A stretch of DNA of 64,000 bases, taken from positions 248,001 to 312,000 of the forward strand of contig NZ_LMDB01000002.1 in assembly GCF_001425005.1 (NCBI RefSeq). The letters are read 5' to 3'. Source of the stretch: Duganella sp. Root336D2 (lineage in GTDB: Bacteria; Pseudomonadota; Gammaproteobacteria; Burkholderiales; Burkholderiaceae_D). A program made the position numbers and the translations under genes. Under the pieces are notes generated by a model. That model worked only from the letters and a program-made list of their open reading frames with translations, made no database searches and was not told the DNA's origin. This document shows, piece by piece, positions 16,266-24,580 of the stretch. Each line of letters starts with the position of its first letter. Position 1 is the stretch's first letter.

Positions 16266-16730
16266 ATGAGACTGACATCCTTCACCGACTACACCCTGCG
16301 TTCGCTGATGCACCTGGGCATGAACCGCGACAAGCTGGTCACGATCCAGGAGATCGCCGACCTGCATGACATCTCGAAGAACCACCTGACCAAAGTGATC
16401 CACCAGTTGGGCGCCAGCGGCCTGGTGGAAACCGTGCGGGGGCGGCATGGCGGCCTGCGCCTGAACCGTGAGCCGGAAGACATCAATATTGGCGAAGTGG
16501 TACGCGACAGCGAGTCCGATTTCCATATCGCCGAATGCTTCGAAGCCGAACCTGGCCACTGTGCGTTCCTGCGCGATTGCGCCCTCAAACGCAAGCTGGG
16601 CGAAGCGACGGAAGCCTTCCTGCATGTACTCGACGGCATGACCCTGGCCGATATCCTGCCGGGTCCGCATGGCAGCAAAAACGGCAAAGGCGGGGTGCAA
16701 ACGGTGATTCTGCAGAAAATGCGCATTTGA
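16266..16730 (+). CDS. nsrR: NsrR, Rrf2-family nitric-oxide-sensing repressor
   Basis: 154 residues. The winged-helix DNA-binding part begins MRLTSFTDYTLRSLMHLG and has the recognition region EIADLHDISKNHLTKVIHQL. Three cysteines at residues 91, 99 and 105 (ECFEAEPGHCAFLRDC) form the Fe-S ligand triad of NsrR. Cys91 is at the same position as in the E. coli protein. Nitrosylation of the cluster releases DNA and derepresses NO-detoxification genes. The context is decisive: hmp follows in the same direction, nnrS is divergent, and NsrR-like dyads flank both. Confidence 0.94.
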   Translation: MRLTSFTDYTLRSLMHLGMNRDKLVTIQEIADLHDISKNHLTKVIHQLGASGLVETVRGRHGGLRLNREPEDINIGEVVRDSESDFHIAECFEAEPGHCAFLRDCALKRKLGEATEAFLHVLDGMTLADILPGPHGSKNGKGGVQTVILQKMRI

Positions 16731-16740
16731 TCTGCATCTT
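16718..16740. promoter_or_regulatory. NsrR-like operator upstream of the hmp -35
   Basis: 11-1-11 dyad with halves AATGCGCATTT and ATCTGCATCTT, each about 9 of 11 against the NsrR half-site. It overlaps the last codons of nsrR and ends two bases before the hmp -35 element. Confidence 0.6.
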
Positions 16741-16742
16741 TA

Positions 16743-16772
16743 TTGACGCAGTTTAAGGTAAACATGTATTAT
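16743..16772 (+). promoter_or_regulatory. Sigma70-type promoter of hmp
   Basis: TTGACG (16743-16748) and TATTAT (16767-16772) are separated by 18 bp, about 34 bp before the hmp ATG. The -10 lies inside an NsrR-like dyad, giving a direct mechanism for repression. Confidence 0.7.
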
Positions 16773-16783
16773 GGGTGCATGTT
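16761..16783. promoter_or_regulatory. NsrR-like operator covering the hmp -10
   Basis: 11-1-11 dyad with halves AACATGTATTA (about 9 of 11) and GGGTGCATGTT (about 8 of 11) against AANATGCATTT. It spans the hmp -10 hexamer. Together with the dyad at 16718-16740 it brackets the promoter. Confidence 0.62.
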
Positions 16784-16805
16784 TATCCGAGAAGGAGCCA
16801 TACCC

Positions 16806-17987
16806 ATGCTGTCCGCAGAACACCGTGCCATTGTCACCGCCACCGTCCCGATCCTGGAACAAGGCGGCGAAGCCCTGACCCGCCACTTCTACCAGACCCT
16901 GTTCACCGACTTCCCCCAGGTGAAACCGTTCTTCAACCAGGCCCACCAGCACAGCGGCGAGCAGCAGCGCGCCCTGGCCAACGGTATCCTGATGTATGCC
17001 AAGCATATCGAGCGCCTGGAAGCGCTGGGCCCGCTGGTCAACACCATCGTCACCAAGCACGTCGCGCTGCAGATCCTGCCGGAACACTATCCGATGGTCG
17101 GCGCCAGCCTGCTGAAAGCGATTCGCGAAGTGCTCGGCGCGGAAACCGCCACCGACGCGGTGCTGGAAGCGTGGGGCGCAGCCTATGGCCAGCTGGCCGA
17201 GATCCTGATCGGCGCCGAAGGCAAGACCTATCAAGCCGCAGCGGCCGCGCCGGGCGGCTGGATGGGGGCGCGCCAGTTCGTCGTGGCCGCCAAGCGTGTC
17301 GAGAGCGACGAGATCACCAGCTTTGTCTTCCGTCCGGTCGACGGCCAGCCGGTGCTCGGCTTCACGCCGGGCCAATATATCGGCATCCGCGTGGTAGTGG
17401 ACGGCCAGGAGCAGCGCCGCCAGTACTCGCTGTCGGCAGCCCCCAACGGCCAGACCTACCAGATCAGCGTCAAGCGCGAAGAGGGCGGCAAGGTATCGGG
17501 CTTCCTGCACGCGAACCTGGACGAAGGCGATACGGTCGACCTGTTCCCGCCGACCGGCGCCTTCACGCTGGCGCAAGGCAGCCGCCCGATCGTACTGATC
17601 TCCGGCGGGGTCGGCATCACGCCGACCCTGGCCATGCTGGACCAGGCGCTGGAAACCGGCCGCGAGATCCGCTTCATCCACGCCGCCCGCCATGGCGGTG
17701 TGCACGCCTTCCGCGACCATGTCGACGGCCTGGCCGAACGCCACCCGCAACTGAAGCGCCATTACATCTACGCTGAAGACCGTGCGGGCGATGTGCAAGC
17801 CGACGCGGTCGGCCTGCTGGGCAACAAGGAACTGGGAGAATGGCTGCCGCAGTCGCGCGACGTCGACGCCTACTTCCTGGGGCCGGTGCCGTTCATGCAG
17901 GCCGTGAAACGCAGCCTGCGCGAACTGGGCGTGCCGGAAGCGCAGACCTACTTCGAGTTCTTCGGCCCGGCCAAAGCCCTCGATTAA
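16806..17987 (+). CDS. hmp: Flavohemoglobin, nitric oxide dioxygenase
   Basis: 393 residues, full length. Globin domain 1-140 has the proximal His at residue 85 (VTKHVAL). The FAD domain follows with RQYSLS near 204, and the NAD domain with LISGGVGITPTLAM and the C-terminal YFEFFGPA. The enzyme oxidises NO with O2 to nitrate using NAD(P)H. AAGGAG lies before the ATG. It is transcribed from its own promoter bracketed by NsrR-like dyads just after nsrR. Its stop overlaps that of the convergent HDOD gene. Confidence 0.98.
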   Translation: MLSAEHRAIVTATVPILEQGGEALTRHFYQTLFTDFPQVKPFFNQAHQHSGEQQRALANGILMYAKHIERLEALGPLVNTIVTKHVALQILPEHYPMVGASLLKAIREVLGAETATDAVLEAWGAAYGQLAEILIGAEGKTYQAAAAAPGGWMGARQFVVAAKRVESDEITSFVFRPVDGQPVLGFTPGQYIGIRVVVDGQEQRRQYSLSAAPNGQTYQISVKREEGGKVSGFLHANLDEGDTVDLFPPTGAFTLAQGSRPIVLISGGVGITPTLAMLDQALETGREIRFIHAARHGGVHAFRDHVDGLAERHPQLKRHYIYAEDRAGDVQADAVGLLGNKELGEWLPQSRDVDAYFLGPVPFMQAVKRSLRELGVPEAQTYFEFFGPAKALD

Positions 17988-18820
17988 ACCAGCAGTGCAG
18001 CAGCCATGGCGGAAGCATCGGCTTCCGCTTCTTCCAGCATCTGCTCGCGCTTCTCGGCGTCGATGAACAGGTCCATCACGGAATCTTCGTGCGGCGGTTC
18101 TTGCTCGTCCGGCGCCAGCGGCGAGGCGACCGGCGCGAAATGGTTCGCCAGCAGCAGGGTGTCGAGCAGGGTTTCAGGCGGGATTTGCAGCATGCCGCTA
18201 CGCAGGCTTTCAATCGCTTCCGCCACTTCGGCAGGAATGCCCAGCTTCTTCAGCACCTCACGCGTGATGATTTCCTCGCTCGCGGTTTGCCAGTTTTCAG
18301 GGTCGGGTTCCAGCAAGCCTGGGAATTCATCGGCGCGCGACAGCAAGTAAAAGCTGCCCACTTCATGCACGATGGCTGCGAACAGGGCGGTATCCGGATT
18401 CACGCCGGTGACTTCCCGCGCGATGATGCGCGCCAGGCAGGCGACGTGGATGGTGTGCTGCCACAGTTGCTCGGCTTTCGCGCGCAGCCCGGGGTCGGTG
18501 ATCTTGCTGCCGAAGGCGCGTACCACCATGGCCGCGGCCAGCGCGTACAGGTTGTGGTAGCCGACGCGCATGATGGCGTTGCGCACGTTGGTGATGTCCG
18601 GCCCGCCAGTGCGGTTGAACATGGCGGAGTTGGACAGCGAGACGGTGCGCGCAGCCAGTTGCGGCTCGGCCAGCACCAGCTTGATGGCATCGTCCATCGG
18701 GCAGTCCGGATCGTCCAGTGCCAGCTGGACTCGCAGGGCGGCATTAACGCTGGTAGGAAACACGAGGTCTCCGCGGATCGCCAGCGCGGCGACGTGTCCG
18801 AATGCTTCCAGTTTATTCAT
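17984..18820 (-). CDS. HDOD domain protein
   Basis: 278 residues from the ATG of MNKLEAFGHV; the longer upstream frame runs into non-coding sequence. The HDOD core is clear: FPTSVNAALRVQLALDD, AEPQLAARTVSLSNSAMFNR, the ITNVRNAIMRVGYHNL segment and LARIIAREVTGVNPDTALFA with IVHEVGSFYL. HDOD proteins resemble HD phosphohydrolases without the full metal site and act as signalling adaptors, often with c-di-GMP or chemosensory proteins. The C-terminal 40 residues are acidic. A perfect long palindrome lies just upstream of its start. Confidence 0.9.
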   Translation of the reverse strand: MNKLEAFGHVAALAIRGDLVFPTSVNAALRVQLALDDPDCPMDDAIKLVLAEPQLAARTVSLSNSAMFNRTGGPDITNVRNAIMRVGYHNLYALAAAMVVRAFGSKITDPGLRAKAEQLWQHTIHVACLARIIAREVTGVNPDTALFAAIVHEVGSFYLLSRADEFPGLLEPDPENWQTASEEIITREVLKKLGIPAEVAEAIESLRSGMLQIPPETLLDTLLLANHFAPVASPLAPDEQEPPHEDSVMDLFIDAEKREQMLEEAEADASAMAAALLV

Positions 18821-18873
18821 GCCGAAAATTATAAGGCCCCGGACGCAATACTGCCAAATGAGCAGCAATGATG

Positions 18874-18948
18874 AAAGTCGGGGTCAGGTCTGGCAATCGG
18901 ACAAATTGCGGAGCAATTTGTCCGATTGCCAGACCTGACCCCGACTTT
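18874..18948. repeat. Perfect 36-bp-arm palindrome (REP-like pair)
   Basis: Two 36-base arms (18874-18909 and 18913-18948) are exact reverse complements around a 3-base loop (GGA). The arm contains GTCAGGTCTGGCAATCGGAC. Over 27 positions it matches the inverted repeats flanking the RAYT gene near 54-55 kb at about 21 positions. It therefore looks like two REP units in head-to-head contact, between the ends of dadA and the start of the HDOD gene. It could also stop transcription, but no T-run follows either arm. Confidence 0.85.
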
Positions 18949-18952
18949 TAAC

Positions 18953-20242
18953 TTAGGCGCCGGCCAGTTGCGGTTGGCGGGCTGGGCGCTCTGGGCTGTA
19001 ACGTGCTACCGACAAGTCATCGGCGAAGATGGCCGGGCGCTTGGCGGACATGATGTCGGCCAGCAGTTGCGCCGAACCGCAGCTCATGGTCCAGCCCAGC
19101 GTGCCGTGGCCGGTGTTGGTGAACAGGTTGCGGATGCCGGTGCGGCCTACGACTGGCGTGCCATCCGGGGTCATCGGGCGCAGGCCGGTCCAGAAGGTGG
19201 CTTCGGCGGTGTTGCCGGCGCCTGGGAACAGGTCGTTCACCACCATTTCCAGCGTTTCGCGGCGACGCGGGTTGAGCCTGGTGTTGTAGCCGGCGATTTC
19301 TGCCATGCCGCCGACGCGGATGCGGTCGTCGAAGCGGGTCACTGCGATCTTGTAAGTCTCGTCCAGGATGGTCGAGGTCGGGGCCTTGCCGCCGTCCATG
19401 ATCGGCACAGTGATCGAATAGCCTTTCAGCGGGTAGACCGGGATTTCGAACAGCTCTTTCAGGAACGGGGTCGAATAGGCGCCCAGCGCCACCACGAAAG
19501 AGTCGCCTTCCACCAGCTCGGCGCCGCATTGCACGCCTTTGACCTTGTCGCCTTCGGTCACCAGCTTGTCGATCGAGACGCCGTAACGGAACTTGACGCC
19601 CAGTTCTTTCGCCATTGCTTCCAGGCGCGTGGTGAACATCTGGCAGTCGCCGGTTTCATCGTTCGGCAGGCGCAGGCCGCCCACCAGCTTGTGCTGCGAT
19701 GCGGCCAAGCCTGGCTCGGCCTTCATCAGGTCGGCGCCAGTCAGCAGCTCGTAGGGCACGCCGGTTTCTTTGAGGACTTCGATATCCTTGGCCGCCCCAT
19801 CCAGCTGGGCCTGGGTGCGGAACAACTGGGTGGTGCCTTGCTGGCGGCCTTCGTATTCGATGCCGGTGGCGGCGCGCAGCACTTTAAAGCAGTCGCGGCT
19901 GTATTCGGCCAGGCGTACCATGCGTTCCTTGTTGGTCGCATAGGACTCGGCATTGCAGTTGCGCAGCATCTGCCACATCCACTTCAGCTGGAAGGTGGTG
20001 CCGTCGGGCGTGATGGAGAGCGGCGCGTGGCGCTGCAGCATCCATTTCATGGCTTTCAGCGGAATGCCCGGGGCTGCCCATGGCGAAGCGTAGCCCGGCG
20101 AAATCTGGCCGGCGTTGGCGAAGCTGGTTTCCAGGGCAGGGCCCGGCTGGCGGTCCAGTACGGTGACATCGTGGCCGGCCTGGGCCAGGTAATAGGCACT
20201 GGTGACGCCAATAACGCCGCTGCCAAGGATAACTACGCGCAT
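18953..20242 (-). CDS. dadA: D-amino-acid dehydrogenase small subunit
   Basis: 429 residues, usual length. FAD-binding N-terminus [20 protein letters not shown], then [20 protein letters not shown], a strong DadA signature. The C-terminal FAD loop includes [20 protein letters not shown]. The enzyme oxidatively deaminates D-amino acids (D-alanine in alanine catabolism) and feeds electrons to the quinone pool. GGAGG precedes the ATG. The divergent Lrp/AsnC regulator 72 bp away is the usual DadR-type arrangement. No alr/dadX racemase is adjacent. Confidence 0.95.
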   Translation of the reverse strand: MRVVILGSGVIGVTSAYYLAQAGHDVTVLDRQPGPALETSFANAGQISPGYASPWAAPGIPLKAMKWMLQRHAPLSITPDGTTFQLKWMWQMLRNCNAESYATNKERMVRLAEYSRDCFKVLRAATGIEYEGRQQGTTQLFRTQAQLDGAAKDIEVLKETGVPYELLTGADLMKAEPGLAASQHKLVGGLRLPNDETGDCQMFTTRLEAMAKELGVKFRYGVSIDKLVTEGDKVKGVQCGAELVEGDSFVVALGAYSTPFLKELFEIPVYPLKGYSITVPIMDGGKAPTSTILDETYKIAVTRFDDRIRVGGMAEIAGYNTRLNPRRRETLEMVVNDLFPGAGNTAEATFWTGLRPMTPDGTPVVGRTGIRNLFTNTGHGTLGWTMSCGSAQLLADIMSAKRPAIFADDLSVARYSPERPARQPQLAGA

Positions 20243-20314
20243 GAATTGCCTCCGGAATATTTGTGACGGATTATTTTGCTATGATAAGTAAGATTTCCTA
20301 GTATTTGTTACTAT

Positions 20315-20836
20315 ATGGAGAGCCTAAAACAGCAAAAAATCATGCGAATCCAAAAAGAATCAGCCCGGGGACTGGACAAGATTGACCGGAAAATACTGCG
20401 CATCCTGCAGGAGGACGCGCGTATCGCGATGAAGGACTTGAGCGAGCAGGTCGGGCTGTCGATTACGCCGACCATCGAGCGCGTCAAGCGCATGGAGCGC
20501 GATGGGGTGATTGCCGGCTATCACGCGCGGCTCAATCCGCGCGCCCTGGGCGCCAGCTTGCTGGTGTTCGTGGAGATCACGTTGAACCAGAAATCGGCCA
20601 GCCATTTCGAACAGTTCCGCCGCGAAGTGCTGCGCATTCCGGAGGTGCAGGAGTGCCACCTGGTATCGGGAGATTTCGACTACCTGATCAAGGCCCGCAT
20701 CCATGAGATGGCGGAGTACCGCAAGCTGCTGGGCGATATGCTGTTGAACCTTCCGGGGGCTGCGCAATCGAAGTCATATGTCGTCATGGAGGAAATCAAG
20801 GAAACCTTGATTTTGCCCACGGAGCCTGCACCATAG
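20315..20836 (+). CDS. Lrp/AsnC-family regulator (DadR-like)
   Basis: 173 residues. The HTH is in DRKILRILQEDARIAMKDLS followed by LSITPTIERVKRMERDGVI. The RAM ligand domain follows (GASLLVFVEITLNQKSASHF, VQECHLVSGDFDYLIKARI). The divergent placement against dadA suggests it is the D/L-alanine-responsive activator of that gene, as DadR is elsewhere. Two starts are possible: the ATG at 20315 or the ATG at 20342. Neither has a textbook ribosome site at ideal distance, so the first nine residues are uncertain. Confidence 0.93.
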   Translation: MESLKQQKIMRIQKESARGLDKIDRKILRILQEDARIAMKDLSEQVGLSITPTIERVKRMERDGVIAGYHARLNPRALGASLLVFVEITLNQKSASHFEQFRREVLRIPEVQECHLVSGDFDYLIKARIHEMAEYRKLLGDMLLNLPGAAQSKSYVVMEEIKETLILPTEPAP

Positions 20837-20906
20837 CCGCGCGACAATGACGCCTTGCGGCCAAGGAGCGTACCATGTCTTCGAACAAACCCGATCCGGT
20901 GGTCAT

Positions 20907-21041
20907 ATGTCCGGCCTCATCGAACTGAAGCAGAAACTCTTGCTCGAGACTGCAAAGGTTCGCGCGCAGATCCAGTGCTGGATGCTGGCGCAGACACTGA
21001 CTCTTATCGGCGCCATGGCTGCACTCAAACTGTTTGGGTGA
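20907..21041 (+). CDS. Putative 44-residue membrane-anchored small protein
   Basis: The frame encodes an amphipathic helix (LIELKQKLLLETAKVRAQ) followed by a hydrophobic helix (MLAQTLTLIGAMAALKLF), the layout of small coiled-coil/TM proteins. Its own ATG has no ribosome site. A perfect AAGGAG with an ATG at 20875 lies upstream but in another frame, giving MSSNKPDPVV and a stop 17 codons later. A 1-base shift would join that start to this helix pair, giving about 57 residues. It could be a real gene with a frameshift, or a leader. Function unknown. Confidence 0.4.
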   Translation: MSGLIELKQKLLLETAKVRAQIQCWMLAQTLTLIGAMAALKLFG

Positions 21042-21095
21042 TGAGCTCGCATGGTCTAGAATGCCATTAACCTGGACCGAGCGAACGGAGAATTT

Positions 21096-22670
21096 GTGCA
21101 AAGCACTTATGGAGCCGCGAGCGTCACCACACCAGCCGCCTCCGCGCCGGCTGCACCCGAGCATGCTGTCTTTTTGCGTGGCCTCGACGAACATCTTTCT
21201 TCCGACCAAAGTTTTACCTCCAACCTGGCCCGCACGGTCGGCGCCATCGCCAGTACCGACGGCGCGCTGACCCTGGCCCAGTTTGCCGCCGTGACGGACC
21301 TGGCCGGCGATGGCCGCGCCTCCGCCGTCTTCACCGCCATCGTGCTGAACGCCATCGAATGCAGCATCAACGTCGATTGGGCGCTGCAAGCCCTGGCCCG
21401 TTCCAGCCCCACCGTCGCCGAGCCGGCGCGGCATAAGGCCTTTAACCTGATGAAGCCGCTGCTGGCGCTGCAAGGCACTGCCGCCCGGCCCCTGGCGCAC
21501 AAGATTGCCAAAGCGCTGCACATCAAGCTGACCCCGGAACAGCTGTTTGGCCTGCCGCCGGAAGAAGAGCGCCGCCTGCTCAGCAACCTGGGCAACCAGG
21601 CGCGCAAATTGGTCAAGGGCAGGGGGCTGGCCGACGCCGTCGCCGATTTCGGCCGCGCGATGGGCCACTCCGAGCTGTTGAACCATGCGCGCGGCTACAA
21701 CGGCGGCCTGATGAGCCAAGACGAATTGCATACCGGCGTCGAGCGCGCCGTGGCCACCATCTGCCATGGTATTGACAGTTACCGCGAACACGAGAGTTCT
21801 CCGCTGGCCTGCGAGGCCAGCGCGGCAGGGCTGCTGGCGACGGCCCAGCAGCTGCGCCAGCAAGTGCAGCAGCGCCTGGCACTGGTCGATGCCCGCATCG
21901 CCTATGAACGCCGGATGCTGAACCAGGATATCGACGATGCCGTGCATGATGCCGGCAACGCCATCGAACTGGCCTTGGCCTGCCATCCGGAAGCCAATGA
22001 ACGCGCCAGCGGCGAGCAATTCGGCAAGGAAATGGAATCCCGCCTGGACCGCGTGGTGCGGCGCAAGGAAGAAGCGCTGGACTTGCTGCAGCACGACCTG
22101 TCCCTGTTCCAGTCCGATATCCGGCTGACCCAGAGCACCGTCTTTGAACGCCAGCACCACGCCGCGCTGGCGCACCTGATGCCGCGCATGCGCGTCGGCA
22201 CCCGCCTGGCGCAGACGGTCGACACTGCGGCCAATTTCACCCTGATGGGCAGTGCCGTTGCCGCTGCCGGCACCGGCACTGCCGCCTATCTGTTTGGGGT
22301 TGCCGTGGTGCTGCCGGTGGTGGCGCCTGCTGCCCCCTTCGTGGGCGGCGCCGTGTTGCTGGCCGGCGCCTTCAAGTGGTTTGCCGATGCCGGCCGCCGC
22401 AAGCGTTCGGAAATCCAGGACCGGCGCCGCGCTTTCGAGGAGGAATTGCGCAAACGCCTGCAAGACGTACAGGCCGCCTTCGGCCGCCAGTTGGATCGCA
22501 TCGCCTCCAGTTTCCACGAATCGGCAACCCAATTACTGACGCCGCTGATGCTCGAGGCGGAAGCTGCCGGCCGCGTGCAGGCGGTGCGCAAACGTATTGC
22601 CGACAAAGTTATCGGGCAGGCCCAGCACGCCATCTCCCAGCTGCGCAGGGCAATGACAGTGCATGCCTGA
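21096..22670 (+). CDS. TerB-like/coiled-coil protein with membrane hairpin, unknown function
   Basis: 524 residues from a GTG that follows CGGAG. Residues 25-110 (VGAIASTDGALTLAQFAAV and following) recall a TerB-like helical domain. The middle (230-370) is helical and charged, likely coiled coil. At about 385-430 is a hydrophobic hairpin rich in Gly/Ala (VAAAGTGTAAYLFGVAVVLP, GGAVLLAGAFKWF), followed by a basic coiled coil to the end. A hairpin between coiled coils is seen in dynamin-like and membrane-remodelling proteins, but no GTPase motif is present. I do not recognise the family. It is monocistronic. Confidence 0.78.
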   Translation: MQSTYGAASVTTPAASAPAAPEHAVFLRGLDEHLSSDQSFTSNLARTVGAIASTDGALTLAQFAAVTDLAGDGRASAVFTAIVLNAIECSINVDWALQALARSSPTVAEPARHKAFNLMKPLLALQGTAARPLAHKIAKALHIKLTPEQLFGLPPEEERRLLSNLGNQARKLVKGRGLADAVADFGRAMGHSELLNHARGYNGGLMSQDELHTGVERAVATICHGIDSYREHESSPLACEASAAGLLATAQQLRQQVQQRLALVDARIAYERRMLNQDIDDAVHDAGNAIELALACHPEANERASGEQFGKEMESRLDRVVRRKEEALDLLQHDLSLFQSDIRLTQSTVFERQHHAALAHLMPRMRVGTRLAQTVDTAANFTLMGSAVAAAGTGTAAYLFGVAVVLPVVAPAAPFVGGAVLLAGAFKWFADAGRRKRSEIQDRRRAFEEELRKRLQDVQAAFGRQLDRIASSFHESATQLLTPLMLEAEAAGRVQAVRKRIADKVIGQAQHAISQLRRAMTVHA

Positions 22671-22780
22671 TTTGTTGCTGTATAGCAACCAACTACGTTA
22701 CCGTACGAAAGTTACTCCCTTGCTTTGGTACAATAACTGGCAAGCAACGCACTTTTTCAACAACTTATATAATCACGACC

Positions 22781-23227
22781 ATGAAGACCCAGCTCTTAGC
22801 CGCCGCCATGCTGGCACTCAGCACTTCAGCCATCGCCCAGGACGTGGGCGTTTCCGTCACCGTCGGCCAGCCAGGCTTTTTCGGCCGCATTGACATTGGC
22901 AATATGGCACCGCCGCCTGTGCTGTACCCGCAGCCGGTGATCATCCAGCGCCCGGCACGCATCATCGCCGAACCGCTGTACCTGCGCGTTCCGCCGGGCC
23001 ATGCGAAAGACTGGGGCAAACATTGCGGCAAATACAATGCTTGCGGCCGCAATGTCTACTTCGTGCGCGATGAGTGGTACACCAACGAATACGCACCACG
23101 CTATCGCGACGACCACCGTGGCGGTCAGCGTGACCGTGACTACGACCGCGATGAGCGCGGCGATCGCGATGAAGACCACGGCCATGGCCACGGCAAGGGC
23201 CATGGCAAAGGCCACGGCAAGCATTAA
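22781..23227 (+). CDS. Exported protein with charged, Gly-His-Lys-rich tail
   Basis: 148 residues. Signal peptide MKTQLLAAAMLALSTSAIAQ, then a conserved-looking core (VGQPGFFGRIDIGNMAPPPV, YLRVPPGHAKDWGKHCGKYN) with two Cys and a WY-rich end. The last 45 residues are first Arg/Asp-rich (DRDYDRDERGDRDED) and then repeat His-Gly and Gly-Lys-Gly-His units. The core resembles small secreted proteins often seen in Burkholderiales whose function is unknown. The tail could bind divalent metal such as Ni, Cu or Zn, which is inference. No ribosome site is obvious. The intergenic region before it is AT-rich. Confidence 0.72.
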   Translation: MKTQLLAAAMLALSTSAIAQDVGVSVTVGQPGFFGRIDIGNMAPPPVLYPQPVIIQRPARIIAEPLYLRVPPGHAKDWGKHCGKYNACGRNVYFVRDEWYTNEYAPRYRDDHRGGQRDRDYDRDERGDRDEDHGHGHGKGHGKGHGKH

Positions 23228-23281
23228 TCCGGTAGCGTAAACGGGCCCGGCCCGCTCGCTGCCGACATTTAGGAGAACTGT

Positions 23282-24580
23282 TTGCAGAGCAAATATGTGA
23301 TCGTAGGTGGAGGGGCGGGCGGCCTTGAGCTGGCCTGCAAGCTGGGCCGCAAACTCGGCCCGCAACAGGTAATGCTGGTCGATAGCCGGCTTTACCACAT
23401 CTGGAAGCCTTCGCTGCACGAGGTGGCGGCCGGCACCCTGGACATCCACCAGGAAGGCCTGTCCTACCAGATGCTGGCGCACGACAATGGCTTCACCTAT
23501 GTCTACGGCGCCATGACGGCGCTGGACAGCTCCAGTCAGCAAATCACCGTGGCGGCAATTACCAGCGAAGGCGGCGAAGCTGTCCTGCCCGAGCGCAGCA
23601 TCGGCTACGAATCGCTGGTGATGGCTGTCGGCAGCACTTCCAATTATTTCGGCGTGCCAGGCGCAGCCGAGAACACGATTTCCCTCAACGCGACCGAAGA
23701 TGCGGAACGCTTCCGCCTGACTTTGCTCAAGCTGCTGACGCGCGCCGCGCTGCAAAAAGGCGCGCAGCAGGGCGCTTCCGGCGTCGATGTCGTGATCATC
23801 GGCGGCGGCGCTACCGGCGTCGAACTGGCGGCCGAATTGCGCGAAGCCAGCGGGGTCTACACGTCTTACGGCTTCGGCCACCTCGACCCGGTGCGCGACG
23901 TGCGCATTACACTGCTGGAAGGCGCGCCGCGCATCCTGGCGCCGCTGCCTGAGCGCGTATCGAATGCGGCACTGAAGCTGCTCAATGAGCGCGGTATCAA
24001 GGTCGTGACCGATTGCCGCGTGACTGCGATTGCGCAAGACCATGTGTCCGTCGGCGAGCAGGATTATCCGTCGGATATCGTGGTATGGGCGGCCGGCATC
24101 AAGGCGCCGGCTTTCCTGGCCTCGCTTGGCTTGCCGACTGCCAAAGGCGGCCAGATCGAAGTGACCGGCGAGCTGCAGGTCAGGGGCGTGCCGGGCGTCT
24201 ATGCCTTGGGCGATTGCGCGCAGTGCATGGGCGCCGATGGCAAGCCGGTTCCGCCGCGCGCTCAGGCCGCGCACCAGCAGGCGGATTACCTGCTGCAGGC
24301 TTTCATGCGCCGGGCGAAGGGTCAGGCGCCGCAAGGCAGGCCTTATGAGTACCGCGATTACGGCTCGCTGGTGTCGTTCGGCCAGTCGACCTCGGTCGGC
24401 AGCCTGATGGGTTCGCTGCGTGGCTTCAGCTGGTTCGTCGAAGGCTTCTTTGCGCGCATGATGTATGTCAGCCTGCACCTGCTGCACCACCAGGCCGTGC
24501 TGGGCACCATCCGCACCGGTGTGCTGGCGGTGGCGCGCTTCCTCGTCAAACGCGCCACGCCGCTGGTCAAGCTGCATTGA
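23282..24580 (+). CDS. ndh: Type II NADH dehydrogenase (NDH-2)
   Basis: 432 residues. FAD motif YVIVGGGAGGLELACKLGRK at the N-terminus; NADH motif VVIIGGGATGVELAAELREA near 170-190. Then VVWAAGIKAPAFLASLGLP and YALGDCAQCM, the second FAD contact. The C-terminal segment FFARMMYVSLHLLHHQAVLG is the amphipathic membrane anchor of NDH-2. The enzyme passes electrons from NADH to quinone without proton pumping. The start is a TTG with AGGAG seven bases upstream. The next gene overlaps its stop by 4 bp. Confidence 0.95.
   Translation: MQSKYVIVGGGAGGLELACKLGRKLGPQQVMLVDSRLYHIWKPSLHEVAAGTLDIHQEGLSYQMLAHDNGFTYVYGAMTALDSSSQQITVAAITSEGGEAVLPERSIGYESLVMAVGSTSNYFGVPGAAENTISLNATEDAERFRLTLLKLLTRAALQKGAQQGASGVDVVIIGGGATGVELAAELREASGVYTSYGFGHLDPVRDVRITLLEGAPRILAPLPERVSNAALKLLNERGIKVVTDCRVTAIAQDHVSVGEQDYPSDIVVWAAGIKAPAFLASLGLPTAKGGQIEVTGELQVRGVPGVYALGDCAQCMGADGKPVPPRAQAAHQQADYLLQAFMRRAKGQAPQGRPYEYRDYGSLVSFGQSTSVGSLMGSLRGFSWFVEGFFARMMYVSLHLLHHQAVLGTIRTGVLAVARFLVKRATPLVKLH

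Noticed and set aside
18874..18948. Rho-independent terminator
   Set aside because: The hairpin is far longer than a terminator stem and has no T-run on either strand; similarity to the RAYT repeats favours a REP origin.
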